Shown one piece after another: positions 1 to 7,480 of a stretch of 64,000 nucleotides of DNA. The stretch comes from Nocardioides sp. zg-1230. GTDB taxonomy: Bacteria > Actinomycetota > Actinomycetes > Propionibacteriales > Nocardioidaceae. The DNA is taken from assembly GCF_013155335.1 (NCBI RefSeq), contig NZ_JABJQZ010000005.1, positions 1 to 64,000 on the forward strand, in the 5' to 3' direction. The notes beneath the pieces are model-generated. The model had not been told where the DNA came from. It was given only the letters and a program-made list of their open reading frames with translations, and did no database searches. The first letter of the stretch is position 1; each line of letters begins with the position of its first letter. A program made the position numbers and the translations under genes.

Positions 1-22
1 TACTAATAGGCCGAGGGCTTGT
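1..22 (+). rRNA. 23S ribosomal RNA, 3' end (partial)
   Basis: The window opens with the sequence typical of the extreme 3' end of actinobacterial 23S rRNA (ACTAATAGGCCGAGGGCTTG at 3-22). It is followed by a spacer of about 165 bases and then 5S rRNA, the normal order of an rrn operon. The exact mature 3' end is estimated. Confidence 0.8.
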
Positions 23-187
23 CCCAACCACGTACAAAACCACACACACCACCAGAACCACCGTGTGCACCGTACGTGACACCACGCGCACCCAACGAAC
101 ACACACACAGCTCACCACTGAGCCTGTTCGCGTCCACTACGCAGTTCCCAACCAACAAACCCACGAGGGCGAGTTTGTGTTGAAAGA

Positions 188-304
188 GTTACGGCGGCCA
201 TAGCGAAACGGGAAACACCCGGTCCCATACCGAACCCGGAAGTTAAGCCTTTCAGCGCCGATGGTACTGCAACCGAGAGGTTGTGGGAGAGTAGGACGCC
301 GCCG
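188..304 (+). rRNA. rrf: 5S ribosomal RNA
   Basis: This is a 117-base stretch with the 5S hallmarks: GTTACGGCGGCCATAGCG at the 5' end, the CCCGGTCCCATACCGAACCC block, GGAAGTTAAGCC, and a 3' GTAGGACGCCGCC that pairs with the 5' end. It is the last gene of the rrn operon whose 23S gene ends at the window edge. The ends are set by pairing and may be off by a few bases. Confidence 0.95.
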
Positions 305-318
305 GACAAACATTTGGC

Positions 319-346
319 AGGGGCCACCAGTGATCTGGTGGCCCCT
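319..346 (+). terminator. rrn operon terminator hairpin
   Basis: A perfect 12-bp inverted repeat (319-330 with 335-346) encloses a TGAT loop, 14 bases after 5S rRNA. There is no long T-run, which is common for GC-rich actinomycete terminators. It probably ends rRNA transcription before the next gene. Confidence 0.8.
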
Positions 347-420
347 GTGCCATTTCATGGCGCGGTATGAGTAGCGTTGCCCCCGAGCGGGGACGACGCG
401 TGGAGAAGGGAAGTGCGGCT

Positions 421-1389
421 GTGGCCGAGGACCGTCGAGGACAGCGACCGTCGCGAGGCGGTTCCGGCGCCGGACGAGGCAGCTCGTCTGCCGGTGGCCG
501 TAGCGGCTCCGACTCGCGTGGAGGCCAGCGCGGGGACTCTCGTGGTGGTTCCAGCCGCTCCAGTGACTCCCGCGGTAGGTCGGGCGGTCGCCCGACGTCG
601 GGCGGCAAGTCGTCCGGTGGCAAGCCGTCTGGTGGCAAGCGCGCCGAGCGCTCACAGGAGCGTGGCTTCCGGGGACGCTCGGAGCAGGCCCCCCGCACCG
701 CCGACCAGGCGGCGTACGACGGCCCGGACCTGCCCGAGCACATCACCGGCGCCGAGCTCGACCGTGGCGTCCGCGCCCAGCTGAAGGGCCTGCCGGAGAA
801 GCTCGCGGCGCGGGTCGCCCGCCACCTGGCGGCGGCAGGCGCGTTCATCGACGAGGACCCCGAGCTGGCCTACCGGCACGCGCTGGCCGCACGGGCGCGC
901 GCCTCACGGATCGCCGTCGTGCGCGAGGCGGCAGGCGAGACCGCCTACGCCGCCGGCCACTATGCCGAGGCGTTGGCCGAGCTGCGCGCCGCGAAGCGCA
1001 TGAACGGTGCGACCGACTACCTCCCGATCATGGCCGACTGCCACCGTGCGCTCGGCAACCCGGAACAGGCCATCAAGCTGGCCAAGAGCCCGTCCGTGGC
1101 GAACTTCAGCTCCGAGGCCAAGGCCGAGATGACGCTGGTCGAGGCCGGTGCCCGGCGCGACATGGGTCAGCTTGACGCTGCGCTGCGCACCCTCGAGCTC
1201 GCCCCGCTCACCTCGAAGAGCCGGCAGGCCTGGGTGGTGCGCCTGCGCTACGCGTACGCCGACACCCTCGAGGCCGCCGGCCGTGAGACGGACGCCCTCT
1301 CCTGGTTCCACCGCACCCACGCCATCGACTCCGAGGAGCTGACCGACTCCGCCGAGCGTGCCGAGGCCCTGGAACGACGCCAGTCCTGA
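421..1389 (+). CDS. TPR-like protein with Arg/Gly/Ser-rich N-terminus
   Basis: The protein has two parts. The first 100 or so residues are low complexity (RGG, SGG and GGK runs, strongly basic). The rest is alpha-helical and alanine-rich, with a repeat pattern typical of TPR or solenoid proteins (AYRHALAARARA, AAGHYAEALAELRAAKRM, ALRTLELAP). No catalytic motif is visible. GTG at 421 is preferred because a GGAGAAGGGA site lies at 402-411; an in-frame ATG at 367 has no ribosome site. The basic disordered N-terminus could bind nucleic acid or ribosomes, which would fit its place next to the rrn operon, but this is speculation. Confidence 0.7.
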   Translation: MAEDRRGQRPSRGGSGAGRGSSSAGGRSGSDSRGGQRGDSRGGSSRSSDSRGRSGGRPTSGGKSSGGKPSGGKRAERSQERGFRGRSEQAPRTADQAAYDGPDLPEHITGAELDRGVRAQLKGLPEKLAARVARHLAAAGAFIDEDPELAYRHALAARARASRIAVVREAAGETAYAAGHYAEALAELRAAKRMNGATDYLPIMADCHRALGNPEQAIKLAKSPSVANFSSEAKAEMTLVEAGARRDMGQLDAALRTLELAPLTSKSRQAWVVRLRYAYADTLEAAGRETDALSWFHRTHAIDSEELTDSAERAEALERRQS

Positions 1390-1532
1390 TCGGCGTGACT
1401 GCTGGCGCTCGGGCGCCACATGGGTCACAATGGGTCCACTAATCACATACGTGTCACTCGACTCTGCTTGAGCACTGACGACAGAACGCTGGGGAAGGCG
1501 CATCTGGAGCGTCGGAACTCAAGGAGGTCACA

Positions 1533-2060
1533 GTGACCACACGCATTGCTTCCCGTCCGGACGGTCCGGCCACGAGGGGCATTCTCTACGTGCACTCTGC
1601 TCCCTCCGCACTCTGCCCGCACATCGAGTGGGCCGTGGGCGGAGTCCTCGGAGTTGCCGTCTCGCTCGACTGGACGCCGCAGCCTGCCCAGCCGGGCTCC
1701 TACCGCGCCGAGCTGTCCTGGAGCGGCTCGGCGGGCACCGCAGCGGCCGTCGCGTCGGCACTGCGTGGCTGGAACCACCTCCGCTTCGAGATCACCGAGG
1801 AGCCGACCAGCTCCAGTGAGGGCACGCGCTTCTCGTGCACGCCCGACCTCGGCATCTTCCACGCCATCACCGGACCGCACGGCGACATCCTGATCCCCGA
1901 GGACCGGCTCAAGGCGGCGGTGGTCAAGGCCGCTCTCGGCGACACCGCGCTCCTGCTCGAGATCGACAACCTGCTGGGCAAGCCGTGGGACGACGAGCTG
2001 GAGACGTTCCGTCACGCCGGTGAGGGCGCCCCGGTGCGCTGGCTCCACCAGGTGGTCTGA
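1533..2060 (+). CDS. DUF3145 family protein
   Basis: This 175-residue protein matches the actinobacterial DUF3145 family, whose function is unknown. Recognisable segments are TRGILYVHSAPSALCPHIEWA near the start, a central RFEITEEPT block and the C-terminal LLGKPWDDELE and WLHQVV. The GTG start follows a strong AAGGAGGTCA at 1521-1530. There is no signal peptide or membrane segment, so it is probably cytosolic. It converges on accD across a short hairpin. The family is usually near core metabolic genes, but nothing here indicates a reaction. Confidence 0.85.
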   Translation: MTTRIASRPDGPATRGILYVHSAPSALCPHIEWAVGGVLGVAVSLDWTPQPAQPGSYRAELSWSGSAGTAAAVASALRGWNHLRFEITEEPTSSSEGTRFSCTPDLGIFHAITGPHGDILIPEDRLKAAVVKAALGDTALLLEIDNLLGKPWDDELETFRHAGEGAPVRWLHQVV

Positions 2061-2074
2061 GGAGGCTCCTCAGA
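2056..2074. terminator. Bidirectional hairpin between DUF3145 and accD
   Basis: An 8-bp inverted repeat (2056-2063 with 2067-2074) with a 3-base loop contains the stop codons of both convergent genes. It could end transcription from both sides. No T-run is present. Confidence 0.55.
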
Positions 2075-3500
2075 GCGGGATGTTGCCGTGGCGCCCGCGG
2101 CGTACGCCGGCGGTGTCGATCTCGTGTCGCATGGCGTGAGCGATGGCGCTGCGGGTGCGGGTGGGCTCGACGACCTCGTCGACCACCCCGATCTCGACGG
2201 CCTTGTCGACCCCCCCGGCGATGCGCTCGTGCTCGGCAGCGAGCTCGGCCTCGACCTGGGGCCGGATCTCGGGCGAGACCTCGGCCAGCTTGCGGCGGTG
2301 CAGGATGCGGATGGCCGCCACGGCGCCCATCACGGCCACCTCGGCGCCCGGCCAGGCGAGCACCCGCGTGGCGCCCAGGGAGCGGGCGTTCATCGCGATG
2401 TAGGCGCCGCCGTAGGTCTTGCGGGTCACGAGCGTCACGCGCGGCACGACGCACTCGCCGAAGGCGTGCAGCAGCTTGGCCCCGCGGCGTACGACGCCGT
2501 CCCACTCCTGACCGACGCCGGGTAGGTAGCCCGGGACGTCGACGAGCACGATCAGCGGCACCCCGAACGCGTCGCACATGCGCACGAAGCGGGACGCCTT
2601 CTCGGCGGAGAGCGAGTCGAGGCACCCGCCGAGGCGCAGCGGGTTGTTGGCGACGACGCCGACGGTGCGGCCGCCGAAGCGGCCGAGCGCGGTGACGATG
2701 TTGGGGGCCCACCGTGCGTGCAGCTCCTGCATCGTGCCGTCGTCGAGCACGGCCTCGACGAGCGGGTGGACGTCGTAGGCGCGCTTCTTGGACTCCGGGA
2801 GGATCGCCGCGAGGTCACGGTCCTCGACCGCGTCGACGTCGAGGCTGTGCTGGGCGCCGAGGAGCGACGCGACCGTGCGCGCCCGCTCGAGCGCCTCGGC
2901 CTCGGACTCGGTGAGGATGTGGACCACCCCCGAGCGACGGCCGTGGGGCTCGGGACCGCCGAGGCGCAGCATGTCGACGTCCTCGCCCGTGACGGAGCGG
3001 ACGACGTCGGGGCCGGTCACGAAGATGCGGCCCTCGGGGCCGAGGATGACCACGTCGGTGAGAGCCGGACCGTAGGCCGCGCCACCGGCTGCGGGGCCGA
3101 GGACGACGGAGACCTGCGGGATGACGCCGGAGGCCTGGGTCATCACCTGGAAGATGCGACCCACGGCGTGCAGGGACAGCACGCCCTCGGCGAGCCGGGC
3201 ACCGCCCGAGTGCCAGAGGCCGATGATCGGCACGCCGTCGGTGATCGCCCGGTGGTAGGCGTCGACCACGACGCGACAGCCGAGGTCGCCCATCGCGCCG
3301 CCCATGACGGTCGCGTCGCTGCAGAAGGCGACGACCGCCGTGTCGTTGACCCGCCCGGTGGCCGCCAGCATCCCCGAGTCGTCGTCGGGGGTCAGCAGCT
3401 CGAGCGTGCCCTCGTCGAAGAGGGCCGTGAGCCGGTGGACCGGGTTGCGCGGGTCTTGCTCGCGGGGCAGCTTGGCGGGCTTCGTGGCCGTCGTCGTCAT
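2070..3500 (-). CDS. accD: Acyl-CoA carboxylase carboxyltransferase subunit, AccD6-like
   Basis: This is the beta (carboxyltransferase) subunit of an acetyl/propionyl-CoA carboxylase; it moves the carboxyl group from biotin to acyl-CoA to give malonyl- or methylmalonyl-CoA. The 476-residue protein has both crotonase-like halves. Landmarks are HSGGARLAEG and GPAAGGAAYGPALTD in the first half, and VDVPGYLPG, RKTYGGAYIAMN and WPGAEVAVMGA in the second. The ATG at 3500 has a GGAAGGA site upstream; longer in-frame starts would run into fabF. It lies 19 bases after fabF as the last operon gene, like mycobacterial accD6 after the KAS genes, so its likely role is malonyl-CoA supply for this synthase. 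The biotin-bearing alpha subunit is not in the window. Confidence 0.9.
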   Translation of the reverse strand: MTTTATKPAKLPREQDPRNPVHRLTALFDEGTLELLTPDDDSGMLAATGRVNDTAVVAFCSDATVMGGAMGDLGCRVVVDAYHRAITDGVPIIGLWHSGGARLAEGVLSLHAVGRIFQVMTQASGVIPQVSVVLGPAAGGAAYGPALTDVVILGPEGRIFVTGPDVVRSVTGEDVDMLRLGGPEPHGRRSGVVHILTESEAEALERARTVASLLGAQHSLDVDAVEDRDLAAILPESKKRAYDVHPLVEAVLDDGTMQELHARWAPNIVTALGRFGGRTVGVVANNPLRLGGCLDSLSAEKASRFVRMCDAFGVPLIVLVDVPGYLPGVGQEWDGVVRRGAKLLHAFGECVVPRVTLVTRKTYGGAYIAMNARSLGATRVLAWPGAEVAVMGAVAAIRILHRRKLAEVSPEIRPQVEAELAAEHERIAGGVDKAVEIGVVDEVVEPTRTRSAIAHAMRHEIDTAGVRRGRHGNIPL

Positions 3501-3519
3501 GGGGAGGTCCTTCCGGTTC

Positions 3520-4770
3520 TCAGACGCTGCCGAAGGCGACCGCGACGTTGGCGCCACCGAAGCCGAAGGAGTTGTTGAGCGCGACGACGTCGCCGTCGGG
3601 CAGGTCACGCTTGGACGTCGGGATGTCGAGGTCGACCTCGGGGTCCTTGTCGTCGAGGTTGATCGTGGGCGGGCTCACGCGGTCGTGGAGCGCCATCACG
3701 GTCGCGACGGCCTCCAGCGCGCCGGCGCCGCCGAGGAGGTGGCCGGTCATCGACTTCGTGCTCGTCACGACACAACGGTCGACGTGCTCGCCCAGGACGG
3801 CGTGCAGCATCAGGCCCTCGGCGATGTCGCCCTTCGGCGTCGAGGTCGCGTGCGCGTTGACGTGGATGACGGTGGCGGGGTCGACGTCGCCCTCCCGCAG
3901 CGCCATCTTGATGGCGCGGGTGCCGCCGCGACCCTCGGGGTCGGGCTGGGCGATGTCGTGGGCGTCGTTGCTGATGCCGGCGCCGCGCACCTCGGCGTAC
4001 ACCTTCGCGCCACGAGCACGGGCGTGCTCCTCGGACTCGAGGATCAGCACGGCGCCGCCCTCGCCGAGGACGAAGCCGTCGCGGCCGGTGTCCCACGGGC
4101 GCGAGACGGTGGTCGGGTCGCCGCCCTCCTCGCTGCCGGTCTTGGACAGCGCCATCATGTTGGCGAACGCGGCCATCGGGAGCGGGTGGATCGCAGCCTC
4201 GGTGCCGCCGGCGATGACGACGTCGGCGCGGCCGAGACGGATCATGTCGATGGCCATGGCGATGGCCTCGTTGCCGGAGGCGCAGGCCGAGGTGGGCGCG
4301 TGGACCGCGGCGCGGGCGCCGTACTTGAGGCTGACGTTGGCAGCGGGTGCGTTGGGCATGAGCATCGGGACCGCGAGCGGGGACACCCGGCGCGCACCCT
4401 TCTCGAGGAGCGTGTCGTAGTTGTCGAGCAGCGTCGTGACACCACCGATGCCGGACGCGAGCGCGACGGCGAGACGCTCGGGCTCGAGGCCCGAACCCTC
4501 CAGGCCGGCGTCGGCCCAGGCCTGGTCGGCCGCGACCATGGCGAACTGGCTGGACCGGTCGAGGCGGCGGGCCTTGACGCGCTCGAGGACCTCGGTCGGC
4601 TCGACCGCCACCCGGCCGCCGATCTTCACGGGCAGCTGGTCGACCCACTCGTCGGTGAGGCGCCTGATGCCGGACGTGCCGGACAGCATCGCCTGCCACG
4701 TCGAGGCGACGTCCCCGCCGACGGGGGAGGTGGTGCCGAGGCCGGTGACGACTACGCGGGTCGAGGGCAT
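3520..4770 (-). CDS. fabF: 3-oxoacyl-ACP synthase II (KAS II)
   Basis: This enzyme condenses malonyl-ACP with a growing acyl-ACP, the elongation step of type II fatty acid synthesis. The 416-residue length is standard. The catalytic triad is visible: Cys163 in the SACASGNEA motif, His307 in VNAHATST and His344 in KSMTGHLLGGAGA. The N-terminus (RVVVTGLGTTSPVG) is typical. It is in the minus-strand operon fabD-fabH-acpP-fabF-accD. A hairpin separates it from acpP, so it may be expressed below ACP. Confidence 0.96.
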   Translation of the reverse strand: MPSTRVVVTGLGTTSPVGGDVASTWQAMLSGTSGIRRLTDEWVDQLPVKIGGRVAVEPTEVLERVKARRLDRSSQFAMVAADQAWADAGLEGSGLEPERLAVALASGIGGVTTLLDNYDTLLEKGARRVSPLAVPMLMPNAPAANVSLKYGARAAVHAPTSACASGNEAIAMAIDMIRLGRADVVIAGGTEAAIHPLPMAAFANMMALSKTGSEEGGDPTTVSRPWDTGRDGFVLGEGGAVLILESEEHARARGAKVYAEVRGAGISNDAHDIAQPDPEGRGGTRAIKMALREGDVDPATVIHVNAHATSTPKGDIAEGLMLHAVLGEHVDRCVVTSTKSMTGHLLGGAGALEAVATVMALHDRVSPPTINLDDKDPEVDLDIPTSKRDLPDGDVVALNNSFGFGGANVAVAFGSV

Positions 4771-4838
4771 CAGATGGGTTCCGTTCTCGCGGGTTGACCG
4801 GGGTGGATCGGGTGGATCAGAGGGGGAGTGGGGCCTGG

Positions 4839-4876
4839 GTCACGGGGGCCGGGGCTGGACTCCGGCCACCCGTGAC
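4839..4876 (-). promoter_or_regulatory. Hairpin between acpP and fabF, possible attenuator
   Basis: The 121-base acpP-fabF gap holds an inverted repeat: 4839-4852 pairs with 4862-4876, 14 pairs broken by one bulged A at 4868. It sits just 3' of acpP in an otherwise tightly packed operon. A partial terminator or 3'-stabilising stem here would raise ACP mRNA over fabF-accD mRNA; that role is inferred. A short direct repeat (GGGTGGATC twice, 4801-4818) lies beside it. Confidence 0.5.
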
Positions 4877-4891
4877 GTCAGGACGAGCGTG

Positions 4892-5137
4892 TCAGCCCTG
4901 CGCGCGCTCGATGTAGGCGACGGCGTCGCCCACGGTCTTGAGGTTCTTGACCTCGTCGTCCGGGATGGTCACGCCGAACTTCTCCTCGGCGGCCACGACG
5001 ACCTCGACCATGGAGAGCGAGTCGACGTCGAGGTCGTCCACGAAGGACTTGTCCAGCTGGACGTCGTCGGCGTCGACGCCGGCCACCTCGTTGACGATCT
5101 CGGCGAGGTCGGCGCGGATTTCTTCGGTGCTGGCCAT
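4892..5137 (-). CDS. acpP: Acyl carrier protein
   Basis: This 81-residue acidic protein carries the growing acyl chain on a phosphopantetheine arm. The attachment serine is Ser40 in DDLDVDSLSMVEV, and the downstream helix II-III pattern (FGVTIPDDEVKNLKTVGD) is classic. The ATG at 5137 is preceded by GAAGGGAAGG. It lies between fabH and fabF in the operon. It serves FabD (malonyl loading), FabH and FabF. Confidence 0.97.
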   Translation of the reverse strand: MASTEEIRADLAEIVNEVAGVDADDVQLDKSFVDDLDVDSLSMVEVVVAAEEKFGVTIPDDEVKNLKTVGDAVAYIERAQG

Positions 5138-5198
5138 GGGCCTTCCCTTCTTCTGTGTGGGTGCTGCTTGGGCTGGTCTGGGGTTGTGGCGGTGCGGG

Positions 5199-6212
5199 TC
5201 AGGGGACGGTGACGACCTGGGCGGCGTACGACAGCCCGGCGCCGAAGGCGATCAGCAGCGCCGTGTCACCGGACCTGGCCTCGCCCTCGGCCATCATCCG
5301 GTCGAGCGCGAGCGGGACCGACGCGGCCGAGGTGTTGCCCTGGTCGGCGACGTCGCGCGCGATCCGCACCGACGCGGGGAGCTTCATGGAACGGGCCATG
5401 GCGTCGATGATGCGCATGTTGGCCTGGTGGGGCACGAAGACGTCGAGCTCGTCGAGGGTGATGCCGGCCGCGTCGAGGGCCTGCTGGCCGATCTTCGCCA
5501 TCGCGAAGGACGCCCACCGGAAGACCGGGTTGCCCTGCATGGTCAGGTGCGGCATCACGCCGGAGCCGGGCTGCGTGTCGGTGCCGACGACGTCGCGCCA
5601 GTCCTCCCGCTGCCGGATGAGGTCGAACTGCTCGCCGTCGGAGCCCCACACGACCGGACCGATGCCGGGGGTGTCGCTCGGACCGACGACGGCTGCGCCC
5701 GCCCCGTCGGCGAAGATGAAGGCAGTGCCGCGGTCGGTGAGGTCGAGGATGTCGGTGAGCCGCTCGACCCCGACCACCAGGACGTGGCGCGCGCTGCCGG
5801 CGCGGACGATGTCGGAGGCGAGCGCGATGCCGTGGCAGAAGCCGGAGCACGCCGCGGAGATGTCAAAGGCGGCGGCGCCGTCGGTGCCGAGCTCGTGTGC
5901 GATCGCGGTGGCCACGGCCGGGGTCTGGAGCAGGTGGCTGACGGTGGCGACGACCACGCAGTCGATCTGGCCGACGTCGAGGCCGGCGCGCTCGATGGCG
6001 ATCCGGGAGGCCTCGACCGACATCATCTGGACGGACTCCTCGGGACCGGCCCAGCGGCGCGTCCGGATCCCGGAGCGCTGCTGGATCCACTCGTCGCTGG
6101 AGTCGATGGCGTCGACGACCTCGGAGTTGGGGACGAGGCGGGACGGGCGGTAGGCGCCGACACCCATGATGCGTGCGTGAGCGGCACCCGTGCCGCCGGT
6201 GATGGCCGTCAT
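5199..6212 (-). CDS. fabH: 3-oxoacyl-ACP synthase III (KAS III)
   Basis: FabH starts fatty acid synthesis by condensing an acyl-CoA primer with malonyl-ACP; in actinomycetes branched primers are usual. The 337-residue protein has the Cys-His-Asn triad: Cys122 in DISAACSGFCHG, His262 in VPHQANMRI and Asn293 in QGNTSAAS. The ATG at 6212 shares one base with the fabD stop (TGATG), so the two genes are probably translationally coupled. A longer in-frame extension upstream lies inside fabD and is not expected to be used. Confidence 0.96.
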   Translation of the reverse strand: MTAITGGTGAAHARIMGVGAYRPSRLVPNSEVVDAIDSSDEWIQQRSGIRTRRWAGPEESVQMMSVEASRIAIERAGLDVGQIDCVVVATVSHLLQTPAVATAIAHELGTDGAAAFDISAACSGFCHGIALASDIVRAGSARHVLVVGVERLTDILDLTDRGTAFIFADGAGAAVVGPSDTPGIGPVVWGSDGEQFDLIRQREDWRDVVGTDTQPGSGVMPHLTMQGNPVFRWASFAMAKIGQQALDAAGITLDELDVFVPHQANMRIIDAMARSMKLPASVRIARDVADQGNTSAASVPLALDRMMAEGEARSGDTALLIAFGAGLSYAAQVVTVP

Positions 6213-7396
6213 CAGAGCGTGGCCTCCGGGTGGAGTCGCAGGAGGGGCTGGCCCGGGGAGACGAGGTCGCCGTCCTCGACCAGCCACTCGACGACGGAGC
6301 CACCGTGGGGCGCGGTGATCTCCGTGCGGTCGCGCAGGCTGGCGACCTCGCCGATGGTGGCGCCGGGGGCGAGCAGGTGGAGCTGCGCGGCCTCGGCGGA
6401 GATGTGGAACGTGCCCTTGGCGGGGGAGACCACCATCCGCCACGTGGGGGTGGTCTCGATCATCGAGGCCTCGCCGTGCTTGTCGCAGAACTCACGGGCG
6501 TCGTCGAGCTGGTCGGGCGTCTTGAGCGCGAACGTCTCCACACCCTTGAGGGCGCGCTTGGCGATGCCGGTGAGCGTGCCGGCCGGGGGCATCTCGAGGA
6601 TGCCGGTGACACCGAGGTCGCTCATCGTCTCCAGGCAGAGGTCCCAGCGGACCGGGTTGGAGATCTGACCGACGATGCGGCGCAGCACGTCGCGGCCGTC
6701 GTGGACGACCTGGCCGTCACGGTTGGAGATCACCGGGGTGCGCGGGTCGTGGGTGGACACCGAGCGGGCCAGCGAGGCGAGGCGGTCGACCGCCGGGGCC
6801 ATGTGGACGGTGTGGAACGCACCGGCGACGCTCAGCGGCATCAGGCGCGCCTTGGCCGGCGGGTCGTCGGCGAAGGCGGCGAGCTGCTCCGTCGTACCGG
6901 CGGCGACGACCTGGCCGGGGCCGTTGTCGTTGGCGGCGGTCAGGCCGTGCCGCTCGATGGCCGCGAGGACCTCGTCGCGGTCCCCGCCCAGGACGGCGGT
7001 CATCCCGGTGGCGGTCGTGGCAGCGGCGTCGGCCATGGCGTTGCCGCGCTCGCGCACCAGCACCATCGCCTGCTCGGCCGTGACGGCCCGGGCGCCGGCC
7101 GCAGCGGTGAGCTCGCCCACGCTGTGGCCGGCGACCGCGCCGATGCGCGAGAACGCGTCGGCCGGGTGCGGGAAGAGGTCGAGGGCAGCGATCAGCCCGG
7201 TCGCGACCAGCAGCGGCTGGGCGATCTTGGTGTCGCGGATCGTCTCGGCGTCGGCCTCGGTGCCGTAGTGGGCGAGGTCGATGCCGGCCACGGTGGCGAG
7301 CCAGTCGAAGCGCGAGGCGAAGGTCGGGTCCTCCAGCCAGGGCGTGAGGAATCCGGGGGTCTGGGCCCCTTGGCCGGGAGCGACGATGACGAGCAC
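6212..7396 (-). CDS. fabD: Malonyl-CoA:ACP transacylase fused to a degenerate biotin-carrier-like domain
   Basis: FabD transfers malonyl from CoA to ACP. The catalytic domain (about residues 1-310) has GQGAQ at 8-12, Ser92 in GHSVGE and His195 in GAFHTVHM. The protein is 394 residues, roughly 80 longer than usual. Residues about 320-392 look like a whole biotinyl/BCCP fold: VVSPAKGTFH, then APGATIGEVASLRDRTEI, then APHGGSVVEWLVEDGDLVSPGQPLLRL. The EAMKM position reads ASLRD, with Arg355 in place of the biotinylated lysine, so it should not be biotinylated. It may be a protein-interaction module, for example with the acyl-CoA carboxylase. It is the first fab gene of the operon, 79 bases after fasR. 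Confidence 0.93.
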   Translation of the reverse strand: MLVIVAPGQGAQTPGFLTPWLEDPTFASRFDWLATVAGIDLAHYGTEADAETIRDTKIAQPLLVATGLIAALDLFPHPADAFSRIGAVAGHSVGELTAAAGARAVTAEQAMVLVRERGNAMADAAATTATGMTAVLGGDRDEVLAAIERHGLTAANDNGPGQVVAAGTTEQLAAFADDPPAKARLMPLSVAGAFHTVHMAPAVDRLASLARSVSTHDPRTPVISNRDGQVVHDGRDVLRRIVGQISNPVRWDLCLETMSDLGVTGILEMPPAGTLTGIAKRALKGVETFALKTPDQLDDAREFCDKHGEASMIETTPTWRMVVSPAKGTFHISAEAAQLHLLAPGATIGEVASLRDRTEITAPHGGSVVEWLVEDGDLVSPGQPLLRLHPEATL

Positions 7397-7465
7397 GTGT
7401 CCACTCTGACGGGTCGTGGCCGGTCGCCGCGGGTCCGACGCCGACGAATCTGACCCCCAGATCTT

Positions 7466-7480
7466 TGTAGGGTTCCTACA
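7466..7480. promoter_or_regulatory. Palindrome upstream of fabD, candidate FasR operator
   Basis: A perfect TGTAGG-GTT-CCTACA inverted repeat overlaps the fasR stop codon and lies 70-84 bases upstream of the fabD start. It is the clearest dyad in the fasR-fabD gap, where Streptomyces FasR acts. Binding by this FasR is inferred. Confidence 0.4.
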
